Shown piece after piece: positions 16,981 through 25,698 of a stretch of 64,000 nucleotides of DNA (positions are counted from its first letter, which is position 1; each line of letters opens with the position of its first letter). Source of the DNA: Azoarcus sp. PA01 (GTDB lineage Bacteria > Pseudomonadota > Gammaproteobacteria > Burkholderiales > Rhodocyclaceae); NCBI GenBank assembly GCA_001274695.2, contig LARU01000002.1, forward strand, positions 372,001 to 436,000, written 5' to 3'. The notes under the pieces are model-generated. The model searched no databases and was not told the DNA's origin. It saw only the letters and a program-made list of their open reading frames with translations. Made by a program: the position numbers and the translations under genes.

Positions 16981-17907
16981 TCATTCCACGCCCTGGCCGA
17001 GCATCCTGCCGTTGACGACCGTGCCGTACAGGTTCACGCCGTCGTTCGCGTGGTACTTGTCGCGCGTCTTTTCTACCGACCCGTCGATCAGCCGGGGATC
17101 CTGCGGCCGCTCGTGGCTGTTCATGAAGGCCGCGACGTGCCAGGCGTCGTCGTCCGACAGCGTGCCTCCTTTGCCGAGCGGCATGTTCTCCTTGATGAAC
17201 GCCGCGGCAGTGTTGACCCGGTGCATCCCGGCCCCCCAGTTGAACGAGTCGGGTCCCCACAGCGGCGGGAATACGTAGTCTTCGCCCGCTTTTTGCCCCT
17301 CGCCATTGGCGCCGTGACATAGCGCGCACTGGTCGGCGTAGACTTCTCTGCCCTTCACGAGATCGAAGCCGCCTGCCGGCGGCGGCACTTCCGGATAGGC
17401 ACGGCCGGGCAGCTCCTGTCCGGTCGGCGCCCCCGTTGCGAGCCAGTAAGAATATGCAGTGAGCGCAGCGATGACGCGGCTTTCGGCTTCGGGCGCCTTG
17501 CCGTTCATGCTGAACTGGAAACAGCCTTGCAGGCGCTCGGTGTAGCTGTTGACCTTGTCGTTTTTCTTGCGATAAGCCGGGTACATCGTGTAGGCGGCCC
17601 ACAGCGGCGCGGAGTTCGCCTTTCGCCCCTGTTGGAGGTGGCAGTTGCCGCAGCTGAGCCCGTTGCCGACGTACTCCGGCGCGCGGTTCTTCGTATCGAC
17701 GAAGATCGCGCGCCCTTCCTGCACCAGTTTGCCAAAAGCGTTGTCCGGGATTTCCCTTTCCAACGGCGGCCTGAAATAGCGCCCGCTCGCCGGCGAGCCC
17801 GGGCCCGTGAGAATCTGCGACTGGTCTTCCGCGATTTCGGCGCCGTGCGCCGCGAAGGAGGCAAAGCCGAAAGCGCTGAGCAGCGCCGCCGTGCACGATA
17901 TTTTCAT
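16981..17907 (-). CDS. tsdA: Diheme cytochrome c, thiosulfate dehydrogenase-like
   Basis: A 308-residue periplasmic protein with a signal peptide (cleavage probably after AAHGA) and two heme c motifs, CGNCH (near 86) and CALCH (near 194). Order and spacing match TsdA, which oxidises thiosulfate to tetrathionate or works in reverse. RLQGCFQFSMNGK matches the TsdA segment whose Cys is the axial ligand of the catalytic heme. ARAYPEVPPP precedes the second domain. It directly follows a c4-type diheme cytochrome that would be its partner. Assignment rests on these motifs; a related diheme cytochrome of other function is the alternative. Confidence 0.75.
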   Translation of the reverse strand: MKISCTAALLSAFGFASFAAHGAEIAEDQSQILTGPGSPASGRYFRPPLEREIPDNAFGKLVQEGRAIFVDTKNRAPEYVGNGLSCGNCHLQQGRKANSAPLWAAYTMYPAYRKKNDKVNSYTERLQGCFQFSMNGKAPEAESRVIAALTAYSYWLATGAPTGQELPGRAYPEVPPPAGGFDLVKGREVYADQCALCHGANGEGQKAGEDYVFPPLWGPDSFNWGAGMHRVNTAAAFIKENMPLGKGGTLSDDDAWHVAAFMNSHERPQDPRLIDGSVEKTRDKYHANDGVNLYGTVVNGRMLGQGVE

Positions 17908-17917
17908 GTCTGCGCTC

Positions 17918-18544
17918 CTATTTCTTCAGGCCCGCGAAGTATTTCGACACGGCGTCGATCTCGTCTGCCGTCAGGCTGCGCCCGATATGACCCATGAGAT
18001 CGTTCGGATCGTTCTTGCGCGTGCCCTGTTGCCAGGCTGTCAGCTGAGCGGCGAGGTACTGCGCGGGCTGGCCGGCGAGCGGCGGAAACGCTTCGCCGAC
18101 CCCTCGTCCGCCGGACGCGTGGCAGGCCACGCATTCGGGAATATTGCGATCCCACGCGCCGCGCAGCGCCAGCGTTTCTCCCGGCTCCTGCACCTCGCCC
18201 GCCTTGCCGATCGACGGCACCTCCGGATAAGCCTGGGTGCCGAGCATCGCGGCGAGCGCATCGATCTCTTCGCGTGTCAGCGCCGCAGCAATCGGCTGCA
18301 TGATCGGATTCGCGCGAGCGCCGGAAGCAAAGTCGGCGAGCTGTTTCCTGACATATTCGGTGCGCAGGCCCGCGAGCCGCGGGAAGCCGCCGGCTTCCAT
18401 ACCCTCCCCCTCCGCGCCGTGGCAGCTCGCACATGCCAGGGCGGCGGGATTCGCGCCGCCGCGGCTGTAGACGTCGGCTGGAGCCTGCGCGTGCACCGCG
18501 CAAGCGAGAAAAAGCCCGGCGACAGGCCCGTATCTGAGAGTCAT
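17918..18544 (-). CDS. tsdB: Diheme cytochrome c4-type electron carrier (TsdB-like)
   Basis: A 208-residue exported protein: a short signal peptide (LFLACAVHAQA) and two similar cytochrome domains, each with one CxxCH (CASCHGAEGEG, CVACHASGGRG) and a downstream FPxLAGxxxxY block with Met ligands. This is the cytochrome c4/TsdB layout, a carrier that moves electrons between TsdA and the respiratory chain. The gene ends 10 bases before tsdA, so they form one unit. A general c4 role in denitrification is also possible. Confidence 0.75.
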   Translation of the reverse strand: MTLRYGPVAGLFLACAVHAQAPADVYSRGGANPAALACASCHGAEGEGMEAGGFPRLAGLRTEYVRKQLADFASGARANPIMQPIAAALTREEIDALAAMLGTQAYPEVPSIGKAGEVQEPGETLALRGAWDRNIPECVACHASGGRGVGEAFPPLAGQPAQYLAAQLTAWQQGTRKNDPNDLMGHIGRSLTADEIDAVSKYFAGLKK

Positions 18545-18950
18545 GAACGCCTCCGCGCGGTTCTGATCGAGCCATGACGGCCGTCACTTCACCGACAACC
18601 GCGATGACCAAAAAGTGCCCTCGCGCCCCCTGCATCGCCCCTGCATGCGGACTCTCCGAGGGAGAAAAAGCTGGTCGGGACGAATAGGTACGCCGCGGCG
18701 CCCACCATTATTCGTATTCCCGGTCGCTGCGGAACCATGCTGGGGGTCGCGCTGCATCGAGCAGCATCCGCTCGACCAGGATGACGAGCTCCTTGCGCGG
18801 CGCGGTCAGGCCGAACATGAGCTTGCCGTTGCGAGCGCAGTGGTTTCAATCCTGTTGCCCGTCCCGCGGCTACCTGCCGAGCCGGTCGACTACAATCTGC
18901 GCCTCACGCGGCGGGGGATCCTGCCGCACGCTCAGATCCTTTCGACGCCG
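18545..18950. other. Non-coding gap between tsdB and mscS-like gene
   Basis: Divergent intergenic region of 406 bases. No convincing gene is seen on either strand. A 36-codon minus frame at 18708-18818 (MFGLTAPRKELVILVERMLL...) reads like the end of a protein and could be a remnant, but it lacks a ribosome site. Promoters for tsdB (minus) and the channel gene (plus) must lie here, but I cannot define them. Confidence 0.4.
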
Positions 18951-19511
18951 ATGACACAGATTCTTCCCGAATGGGCCCTTCCATGGCTCGCCACGATCAC
19001 CCTCGGCCTGCAGATCGTTCTGATCTTCGTCGGCGCGGGCGTGCTGCGCATGCTGGTGAAACGCCTGATCCGGCGGATCGGTGAGCGCTACAGCCTGCCG
19101 GCGGAAATGGTCATCGGCGCACGCAGGGGGAGCACCTTCCTCATCTACTCCGGCGCGATGCTGCTGATCCTCGACCGCCTCGGCGTATCGGCCACCGTCC
19201 TGTGGACCGCCCTGACCGGCTTCGCCGCCGTCGCAGCGGTGGCGTTCTTCGCCGCGTGGAGTGTGCTGTCGAACATCTTCTGCACGCTGCTGATTCTCAC
19301 CGTCCGGCCGTTTCGCCTCTTCGATGAAGTCGAGCTGCTGGAAAACGGCGAAAAACCGGGACTCAAAGGCCGCGTCATCGATATCAACCTGATCTACACG
19401 ACATTGCAAGAAACCTCCGCCGAGCAGGCCGAAACGGTGCTGCGAGTGCCCAACAGCCTTTTCTTCCAGCGCACGATCCGCTGCTGGGGGCGGGGACCGG
19501 GAGCGGGATGA
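18951..19511 (+). CDS. Small MscS-family mechanosensitive channel
   Basis: A 186-residue membrane protein. Hydrophobic helices at about 12-32 and 58-75 precede the pore-like helix (TALTGFAAVAAVAFFAAWSVLSN) and the MscS beta domain (TVRPFRLFDEVELL...GLKGRVIDINLIYTTL...VPNSLFF). It ends soon after the beta domain, so the large C-terminal cage domain of E. coli MscS is absent. Short forms like this occur in other proteobacteria, so this is probably not a truncation. It likely gates ions under membrane tension. ATG 18951 was preferred to the long non-conserved upstream extension. Confidence 0.8.
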   Translation: MTQILPEWALPWLATITLGLQIVLIFVGAGVLRMLVKRLIRRIGERYSLPAEMVIGARRGSTFLIYSGAMLLILDRLGVSATVLWTALTGFAAVAAVAFFAAWSVLSNIFCTLLILTVRPFRLFDEVELLENGEKPGLKGRVIDINLIYTTLQETSAEQAETVLRVPNSLFFQRTIRCWGRGPGAG

Positions 19512-19642
19512 CGATGTTATGCGTCACGGGAAGGCCCTGGCCGCTGCTTTTCTTTCTTCTGCGGGCAGCGCGTCGACCGTCGAGCGGTGCCCTGATGCAG
19601 CGTTCTTTCTTGTGGCTTTGTCGGGGTGGATGCGGGGTGCAA

Positions 19643-19668
19643 GAAAAAAGCGCCCCGAAAGGCGCTTG
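19643..19668 (-). terminator. Rho-independent terminator after tRNA-Ser
   Basis: On the minus strand AAGCGCC-TTTC-GGGGCGCTT is followed by a T run, a compact GC hairpin plus U tract. It lies 13 bases downstream of the 3' end of the tRNA gene and so ends its transcript. Confidence 0.85.
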
Positions 19669-19681
19669 ATTCCTGGTGCAC

Positions 19682-19775
19682 TGGCGGAGAGTGAGGGATT
19701 CGAACCCTCGATGCGAGTTTTAGCCCGCATGCTCCCTTAGCAGGGGAGTGCCTTCGACCTCTCGGCCAACTCTCC
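19682..19775 (-). tRNA. tRNA-Ser (anticodon GCU)
   Basis: A 94-base class II tRNA with a long variable arm. The acceptor stem GGAGAGT pairs with ACTCTCC; the T-loop is GGTTCGAATC; the anticodon loop is CTGCTAA with anticodon GCT, reading AGC/AGU serine codons. CCA is encoded at the 3' end. A terminator follows 13 bases downstream. Confidence 0.95.
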
Positions 19776-19835
19776 AACCTTTAGAGGTCGCGATCATAAC
19801 GATTCTGCGGCCTTCGGTCAAACTTCGGCAGCAAT

Positions 19836-21059
19836 TCAGGCGGATTCGAGACCGAAAGCCTTGTGCAGCACGCGCACGGCGAGTTCGAGATACTTTTCCT
19901 CGATGACCACCGAGATCTTGATCTCGGACGTCGAGATCATCTGGATGTTGATGCCCTCTTCGGCGAGGGTGCGGAACATTTTCGACGCGACCCCCGGATG
20001 CGAGCGCATGCCGACGCCGACGACCGACACCTTGGCCATCGTCTTGTCGGCCTCGATCGCCCGCGCGCCGATGTGTGACCTGACGGCTTCGAGGACCTTG
20101 ACCGTCTTGTCGAGCTCGCCGCGCGGGATCGTGAACGAGAAGTCCGTCGTGCCGTCATGGCCGATGTTCTGGATGATCATGTCGACGTCGATGTTGGCGT
20201 CGGCGACCGGCCCGAGGATCTGGTACGCGATGCCGGGCTTGTCGGGCACGCCGAGCACCGTGAGCTTGGCCTCGTCGCGCGTGAAGGCGATGCCGGAGAT
20301 GACGGGTTGTTCCATGTTCTGATCTTCCTCAACTGTGATGAGCGTGCCCTCGCCTTCCTCCTGGAAGCTCGACAGGACGCGCAACTTGACCTTGTACTTG
20401 CCGGCGAATTCGACCGAACGGATCTGCAGCACTTTCGAGCCGAGGCTCGCGAGTTCGAGCATTTCCTCGAAGGTGATCGTGTCGAGCTTGCGGGCTTCCG
20501 GGACGACGCGCGGGTCGGTCGTATAGACACCGTCGACGTCGGTGTAGATCTGGCACTCGTCGGCCTTCAGCGCGGCAGCGAGCGCCACGCCGGTGGTATC
20601 CGAACCGCCGCGGCCGAGCGTCGTGATGTTGCCGTGCTCGTCCACGCCCTGGAAGCCGGCGACGACGACGATATTGCCTTCGTCGAGGTCCTTCTTGATC
20701 GGGGCTTCGTCGATATTGAGGATCCGCGCCTTGGTGTGGGCGCTGTCGGTCAGGATACGGACCTGCCCGCCGGTATAGCTCTTCGCCTTGACGCCGATGT
20801 CGTGCAGGGCCATGCACAGCAGGCCGATCGTGACCTGCTCGCCGGTCGATACGACGACGTCGAGTTCGCGGGCCTCCGGGTGCGTCGCGACCTCCTTGGT
20901 CAGCGCGATCAGACGGTTCGTCTCGCCGCTCATCGCCGACACCACCACCACGACCTTGTGCCCCTGCGCCTGGAACCTCGCCACTTTGCGGGCGACGTTC
21001 TTGATGCGCTCGGGGTTACCCACGGAAGTGCCGCCGTATTTCTGAACTATCAGTGCCAT
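19836..21059 (-). CDS. lysC: Aspartokinase (lysine/threonine-sensitive type)
   Basis: A 407-residue aspartate kinase, the first step of Lys/Thr/Met synthesis, forming aspartyl phosphate. The N-terminal kinase domain starts [15 protein letters not shown] and contains [42 protein letters not shown] and [13 protein letters not shown]. Two ACT domains follow (from about residue 265, with [14 protein letters not shown] and [19 protein letters not shown]), as in feedback-inhibited enzymes. ATG 21059 was used; an upstream TTG at 21071 would add four residues. It stands alone, not in an amino acid operon. Confidence 0.95.
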   Translation of the reverse strand: MALIVQKYGGTSVGNPERIKNVARKVARFQAQGHKVVVVVSAMSGETNRLIALTKEVATHPEARELDVVVSTGEQVTIGLLCMALHDIGVKAKSYTGGQVRILTDSAHTKARILNIDEAPIKKDLDEGNIVVVAGFQGVDEHGNITTLGRGGSDTTGVALAAALKADECQIYTDVDGVYTTDPRVVPEARKLDTITFEEMLELASLGSKVLQIRSVEFAGKYKVKLRVLSSFQEEGEGTLITVEEDQNMEQPVISGIAFTRDEAKLTVLGVPDKPGIAYQILGPVADANIDVDMIIQNIGHDGTTDFSFTIPRGELDKTVKVLEAVRSHIGARAIEADKTMAKVSVVGVGMRSHPGVASKMFRTLAEEGINIQMISTSEIKISVVIEEKYLELAVRVLHKAFGLESA

Positions 21060-21195
21060 CGTCGTATCCAAGTGCCTGTGGATAAAGGGAGGAATTCTAT
21101 CGAATGCGGCGAAAATTTGCAGGCCGGCGTCGTGCCCCCTCCCGATCGCACGATTTATTGATTTTGACTAAGTTAGGATGCGCCGGCTTTTTTCA

Positions 21196-21253
21196 TTGTA
21201 TGTGGAAAGAATAGTGATCTATACTTCGGCAATCCTACAACTTAAGTCGTAGG
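21196..21253 (+). promoter_or_regulatory. Sigma70-like promoter with palindromic operator before xre gene
   Basis: TTGTAT (21196-21201) and TATACT (21220-21225) are 18 bases apart, in an AT-rich patch that stands out from the GC-rich surroundings. A near-perfect 20-base palindrome, CCTACAACTTAAGTCGTAGG (21234-21253, one mismatched pair), covers the expected start of transcription. This suggests repression of the downstream helix-turn-helix gene, perhaps by its own product. Confidence 0.65.
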
Positions 21254-21314
21254 AACTCGGCTACGTACCGCGTTGTCTTATAGGCGGGCTGGATACCCTA
21301 CAGAGGATGTGAGC

Positions 21315-21617
21315 ATGAAAAACACCGACACCATCGACGTTCGCGAGATCCGGCGCAAGCTGGGTCTGAACCAATCGCAGTTCTGGTCGAAAATCGGGGT
21401 CACGCAGAGCGGCGGGTCGCGCTACGAGAGCGGGCGCAACATTCCGCGCCCCGTGCAGGCGCTGCTGCGTCTCGTGCATATCGAGCAGATCGACATCAAC
21501 AAGGTCAAGAAGGAAGACGTGGAAGTCGCGGAATTCCTGAAGACGTCGAACCCGGAGCTGTACAAGTCGCTAAAGAAGGAAGCGCGTGCCAAGCGCAAGG
21601 AACGCACGACGCGTTGA
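21315..21617 (+). CDS. Xre-like helix-turn-helix regulator
   Basis: A 100-residue DNA-binding protein. The Cro/CI-type helix-turn-helix is clear: IRRKLGLNQSQFWSKIGVTQSGGSRYESGRNIP (residues about 10-42), followed by a helical stretch and a strongly basic C-terminus (KKEARAKRKERTTR). ATG 21315 follows GAGGATGTGA. The gene has its own promoter, an operator-like palindrome and a downstream hairpin terminator, so it is a single-gene unit. I infer autoregulation from the palindrome. Target genes are unknown. Confidence 0.8.
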   Translation: MKNTDTIDVREIRRKLGLNQSQFWSKIGVTQSGGSRYESGRNIPRPVQALLRLVHIEQIDINKVKKEDVEVAEFLKTSNPELYKSLKKEARAKRKERTTR

Positions 21618-21642
21618 CCGCGTCGTCACTTCCCGCCGCGGA

Positions 21643-22497
21643 TCAGGGGCTGATGCGAACCATCAGCCCTTTTTTTCGCACTTTCACCGCAATCGCCTCG
21701 AGCTCGGCTTCATCGAGCGGCGCCAGATGCACGGCCTCCGGCTGCATCGACGCCCGCGCGATGCCGTACAGCAGCACGCCGGCAAGACGTTCCGGCCCGG
21801 CGCGCATAAGCAACTTGATATAAGCATCGATATCGTCGTCGGACGGTGGGACGCCATCCCAGCGGAACATGCAGGTCTGGACCCACGTCGTGCATAGCCC
21901 GGCGCTCGTCGCCAAATCGCGGGCGACGACGTCGGGATCGAGCGACACGCCGTTGATGCGTTCGAGCGACGCTCGCGTCCCCGCATCGACCTTGAACCAG
22001 ACTTCTCCGCCGGCCTCGCCGAGACGCCTTAGCCCTTCTCGCACCCTCGCCTGCCCGACCAGGCTGCCGTTCGTGATCAGGCGCAGCGCCACCTCGCGCC
22101 CGAGGCCGACAGCGTCGCGCAACCGCACGACGAGCGACACCGCTTCCGCGAACGCGGTCGCGCTGGTCGGCTCGCCGTTGCCGGAGAACGCAATGTCGCG
22201 CACGACGCGCAAGCCTTCCGGGACATGGCGTTCTAGGTAATCGCCTTCGACCAGCGCATGGAGGAAGCCCGACAGTTCGGCTTCGAGCAGCGACAGGTCG
22301 ATCTCGGGCGCCCGCCCCCGCACGAGACCGGGCACTTGGCAATACGCGCAATGCCAGTTGCAGGCGTTGTTCGGATTGAGATTGATGCCGACCGAAACGC
22401 CGCCGGCGCGCCGCGACAGCACCGGGTAAACATAAGTCAGCCCGGCCAGGTCGCGGTCGTGGTTGCGTATGGAAAGAGTCTGGTCGCGTGCAGTCAT
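21643..22497 (-). CDS. Radical SAM protein
   Basis: A 284-residue radical S-adenosylmethionine enzyme. The [4Fe-4S] motif CNWHCAYC lies at about residues 46-53, preceded by GVSVGINLNPNNA. DIAFSGNGEPTSA (SAM-binding GGE-like motif) and LITNGSL follow. It has no C-terminal cysteine cluster. It is divergent from queD with about 100 bases between, but the CxxxCxxC context and lack of QueE features make a direct queuosine role uncertain. I do not recognise its substrate. Its 3' end carries the opposite-strand terminator of the xre gene. Confidence 0.85.
   Translation of the reverse strand: MTARDQTLSIRNHDRDLAGLTYVYPVLSRRAGGVSVGINLNPNNACNWHCAYCQVPGLVRGRAPEIDLSLLEAELSGFLHALVEGDYLERHVPEGLRVVRDIAFSGNGEPTSATAFAEAVSLVVRLRDAVGLGREVALRLITNGSLVGQARVREGLRRLGEAGGEVWFKVDAGTRASLERINGVSLDPDVVARDLATSAGLCTTWVQTCMFRWDGVPPSDDDIDAYIKLLMRAGPERLAGVLLYGIARASMQPEAVHLAPLDEAELEAIAVKVRKKGLMVRISP
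21646..21676 (+). terminator. Rho-independent terminator of the xre gene, inside convergent CDS end
   Basis: GGGGCTGATG-CGAAC-CATCAGCCC is followed by seven T residues. The stem is nine or ten pairs. It lies 30 bases after the xre stop, and on the other strand it encodes the last ten or so codons of the radical SAM gene. The opposite strand lacks a U tract after the hairpin, so it works for the plus strand only. Confidence 0.88.
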
Positions 22498-22593
22498 GAT
22501 TTGAAGCCAGTGAATGAAAGATGCCGGAAGGGCGCGCCGGGACGAGCGTCGGGAAGCAGCTATAATTCGGGCCTGTTTTCCCCGGGATCAATC

Positions 22594-23043
22594 ATGCGCA
22601 TCACCCGCCGCCTGGAATTCGACGCCGGCCACCGGATTCCCGATCATGCCAGCCAGTGCCGCCACTTGCACGGCCATCGCTACGCGATCGAGATCACGCT
22701 GTGGGGCGATATCATTGACGCCGCCGGCGAGGCCGTCAACGGCATGGTGATGGATTTTGGCGACGTCAAGCGGATTGCCAGGACGCACGTCGTCGACCGC
22801 TGGGATCACGCATTCCTCGTATACCGCGGCGACAGCGCCGTCGTCGATTTCCTCGCGACGATGCCGGCCCACAAGACGGTCGTGCTCGACAGCGTGCCGA
22901 CCGCCGAGAACCTCGCCAGCGAAGCGTTCCGCATCCTCGACTCGTGCTATCGCGACCTCTACGGCAATCACCTGCGACTCGAACGCGTCCGCCTTTACGA
23001 AACCCCCAACTGCTGGGCCGACGCGCTGCGCCCCGGCGAATGA
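22594..23043 (+). CDS. queD: 6-carboxy-5,6,7,8-tetrahydropterin synthase
   Basis: A 149-residue member of the QueD/PTPS family, converting 7,8-dihydroneopterin triphosphate on the way to queuosine. It has the zinc ligands of the family: FDAGHRIPDH (first His), then CRHLHGHRYAIEI (two His). VMDFGDVK, LDHAFL-like WDHAFL and VPTAENLA complete the pattern, with the C-terminal YETPNCWA. A TATAAT box at 22561 precedes the start, but I see no clear -35. The length is slightly above the usual 120-140. Confidence 0.88.
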   Translation: MRITRRLEFDAGHRIPDHASQCRHLHGHRYAIEITLWGDIIDAAGEAVNGMVMDFGDVKRIARTHVVDRWDHAFLVYRGDSAVVDFLATMPAHKTVVLDSVPTAENLASEAFRILDSCYRDLYGNHLRLERVRLYETPNCWADALRPGE

Positions 23044-23096
23044 CCTCTTTGCGGCTCCCGCGATGTCTGCCCGGCCGGCATGCCCGCGATCGGAAA

Positions 23097-24266
23097 TCAG
23101 GCGGCGTACTGGCGCAAGCGGAACGCAAACTCCTGCAATTGCGTGATGCCGCTCTGCTCGGCGCGCGCGATCCAGTCGTGCAACTGCTTGAGCAACTGCT
23201 CGCGAGAAGCCGTCGAGCGCGCCCAGATCGCAACGAGGTCGCGGCGCATCGACGCGATCGTCGATAACGCGGCGCTGTCGACGAGCACGAGCTCGAGCGC
23301 GCGCCGGGCGTCCGGCGCGAGATTCCTGTCCTCCCCCGACAGCACCCAGCGGCGCAGCGCGCGCGGATTGAAGCTCCTGCCGTGAGTCGCGGCGAGCCGC
23401 TCGATCTCGTCGCCGCACAGGCGCTTGAGCGACGCGACATAGCGCGTCATGACGTCGTAGCGATGGGTGATGATCGCCTGCAGCGTGTCGAGGTCGGGAA
23501 CATTCTTCGCCTCGCCGAATTTCGGCGACGGAATGACTTTCCGCACTTTCGCGAGCCCAAGCAGCGCGAGCACGCGGATATACATCCAGCCGATGTCGAA
23601 TTCGTACCACTTCGCCGAAAGCTTGGCCGAAGTCGCGAAGCTGTGATGATTGTTGTGCAGTTCCTCGCCGCCGATGAGGATGCCCCACGGCACGAGATTC
23701 GTCGCCGCATCGCTGCAATCGAAATTGCGATAGCCGACGTAATGTCCCAGTCCATTGACGACGCCGGCCGCCCAGATCGGGATCCACATCATCTGCACTG
23801 CCCAGATCGTCAGCCCGAGCGGGCCGAACAGCACGAGGTCAGTGATCAGCATGACCGAGATGCCGACGATCGAATGCCGGTAGACGTGGCGTTCGAGCCA
23901 GTCGTCCGGCGTGCCGTGGCCGTAGCGTGCGAGCGTTTCCCTGTTGCGCGCTTCGGCACGGTAGAGTTCCGCGCCCTCGAACAGGACCTTGCGAATTCCG
24001 AGCACCTGCGGGCTGTGCGGGTCGTCGGCGGTTTCGCATTTGGCATGGTGCTTGCGGTGTACCGCAGCCCACTCCTTCGTCACCATGCCCGTCGTGAGCC
24101 ACAGCCAGGCACGAAAGAAATGACTCGCGATCGGCTGCAGTTCGAGCGCGCGGTGCGCCTGATGGCGGTGCAGGAAAATCGTCACCGAAGCAATGGTCAC
24201 GTGAGTGAGTGCCAGCGCGACGAGAATGTACCCCCACCACGGAAGATCGATCAGTCCTGCAAGCAT
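23097..24266 (-). CDS. Fatty acid desaturase (membrane, acyl-CoA type)
   Basis: A 389-residue membrane desaturase introducing a double bond into acyl chains using O2 and a diiron centre. The three histidine boxes are present: HRHQAHRA (about 33-40), HRKHHAKCETADDPHSP (about 69-85) and HNNHHS (about 204-209), between four hydrophobic segments. The layout matches delta-9 acyl-CoA desaturases. A C-terminal extension of about 130 residues after the last box is helical and charged and of unknown role. ATG 24266 (MLAGLIDLPWWG) is preferred to a TTG six bases upstream. Confidence 0.88.
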   Translation of the reverse strand: MLAGLIDLPWWGYILVALALTHVTIASVTIFLHRHQAHRALELQPIASHFFRAWLWLTTGMVTKEWAAVHRKHHAKCETADDPHSPQVLGIRKVLFEGAELYRAEARNRETLARYGHGTPDDWLERHVYRHSIVGISVMLITDLVLFGPLGLTIWAVQMMWIPIWAAGVVNGLGHYVGYRNFDCSDAATNLVPWGILIGGEELHNNHHSFATSAKLSAKWYEFDIGWMYIRVLALLGLAKVRKVIPSPKFGEAKNVPDLDTLQAIITHRYDVMTRYVASLKRLCGDEIERLAATHGRSFNPRALRRWVLSGEDRNLAPDARRALELVLVDSAALSTIASMRRDLVAIWARSTASREQLLKQLHDWIARAEQSGITQLQEFAFRLRQYAA

Positions 24267-24283
24267 GGGCAACCCGTTCCTTC

Positions 24284-25696
24284 TTAGATGTTGATGTCCT
24301 CCGAATCATCGCGGAGGAGCGCTGCACGCGATCTTGCCGCCCTGTCTGCGCGGCTCGGGTCGTCGATCACATGGTTTGCACCCGAACCCTGGCCCGTTTC
24401 CGAAAATACGACTGGCGGCAACGGCGACAGCAGCCGCACTTCGCGTTGCGGGAACGGAAACTCGATCCCTTCGGCGCGGAAGCGCTGCCATACCGCGAGG
24501 TTGATGTCCGAACTCACGCCGAGCGTGCCTTCCTGCGGGTCAGCAATCCATAGCCCCAGACGCAGGTTGATTCCGCTGTCGGCAAATCCCATCAGGAAAG
24601 CGTTCGGAGCGGGTTGGTCGAGCACGCGGGGCTGAGCCTGGGCAACTTCCACGAGGATTGCCATTGCACGCTCGACGTCAGAACCGTAACTCACCTGAAA
24701 GTTCAGCGGCACCGCGACGCGGGTGTCGGTGTACGTTTCGTTCTGCACCACCGAACCGACGAGCACCTCGTTCGGCACCAGCGATTCGACGCCGCTCGGC
24801 GCGCGGATGACGGTGTAGCGGGTGTTGATCTGCGTGACGATGCCGCGCTCGGCGCCGACGCTGATCATGTTGCCGATGCGCAGCGAGCGGTCGAGCAGGA
24901 TGATGAAGCCGGAAACATAGTTCGCGGCGATCTTCTGCAGGCCGAAGCCGAGACCGACGCCGAGCGCGCCGCCGAACACCGACAGCGTCGTCAGGTCGAT
25001 GCCGACCATCGGCAGCGCGACGAGCACCGCGACCAGCACCAGCGCCGCCTTCGCGACGCGCAGCATCACGATGCGCACGTTGTCGTCGAGCCCGGCCGTC
25101 GTCGCCAGCCGTCGCTCCAGCAGCCCGGCCGCCCACAGCGCGACGAGCAGCGTCAACAGCACCATCGCGATGCCCTGCAGCAGGGTCCATAGCGAAAGCC
25201 GCTGGCTGCCGAGCGTGAACGAAACGGAGTCGAGCCCGCCAATGACCTGCGGCAGCCAGCCGACGATGTGCAGCGCGACGACCGACCACGCGACCGCGGC
25301 GAAGATCCGCTCGAAACTCGCAATCCAGCTCGACCGGCCGACGGCCTGCCGGACCGCGAACATGACGAGGCGGATCAGCGCGAGCGAGATCAGCAACGGC
25401 ACCGCGACATTGAGCAGGCTCACGTTGTGAAACTCGTCCAGCACGGCACGCGCGCCGATGATCAGCACCAGCGCCGCAAGCGGAAACAGCACGCGGCGTA
25501 ACCCGCTGCGCCCCCAGCGGTAAGCGGCGGTGTCGGCGTGATTGCCGGCCGCGACCCGCAGCAGCGCCGAGCGCGTGAACAGCCATGCCAGCAGCAGGCA
25601 GCCGGCGAGCGCCGCGAGCTGCCACAGCACGGCGGAGCTTTGCAGATCACCCCAGGTTTCGGTCAGCAGCAGTGCAAACCGCGAGTCATCACGCAC
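24284..25696 (-). CDS. MscS-family mechanosensitive channel, long form
   Basis: A 470-residue membrane protein with about six predicted helices in its first 270 residues, followed by the MscS core: the pore helix FGGALGVGLGFGLQKIAANYVSGFIILLDRS (about 240-270), the beta domain (VTQINTRYTVIRAPSGVESLVPNEVLV) and the alpha/beta domain ending near EFPFPQREV. It responds to osmotic down-shock by releasing solutes. The C-terminus has an acidic tail. It lies 18 bases upstream of the desaturase start and 3 bases after the PLD-like gene, so these three genes may be co-transcribed. Confidence 0.88.
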   Translation of the reverse strand: MRDDSRFALLLTETWGDLQSSAVLWQLAALAGCLLLAWLFTRSALLRVAAGNHADTAAYRWGRSGLRRVLFPLAALVLIIGARAVLDEFHNVSLLNVAVPLLISLALIRLVMFAVRQAVGRSSWIASFERIFAAVAWSVVALHIVGWLPQVIGGLDSVSFTLGSQRLSLWTLLQGIAMVLLTLLVALWAAGLLERRLATTAGLDDNVRIVMLRVAKAALVLVAVLVALPMVGIDLTTLSVFGGALGVGLGFGLQKIAANYVSGFIILLDRSLRIGNMISVGAERGIVTQINTRYTVIRAPSGVESLVPNEVLVGSVVQNETYTDTRVAVPLNFQVSYGSDVERAMAILVEVAQAQPRVLDQPAPNAFLMGFADSGINLRLGLWIADPQEGTLGVSSDINLAVWQRFRAEGIEFPFPQREVRLLSPLPPVVFSETGQGSGANHVIDDPSRADRAARSRAALLRDDSEDINI

Positions 25697-25698
25697 GT

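Noticed and set aside
18708-18818. Small minus-strand frame of 36 codons
   Set aside because: Sense-like but without ribosome site or any neighbour that would explain it; kept only as a remark.
21643-23043. Radical SAM protein as QueE beside queD
   Set aside because: It lacks QueE features such as the expected short length and CxxxCxxC context, so the divergent pairing alone is not enough.
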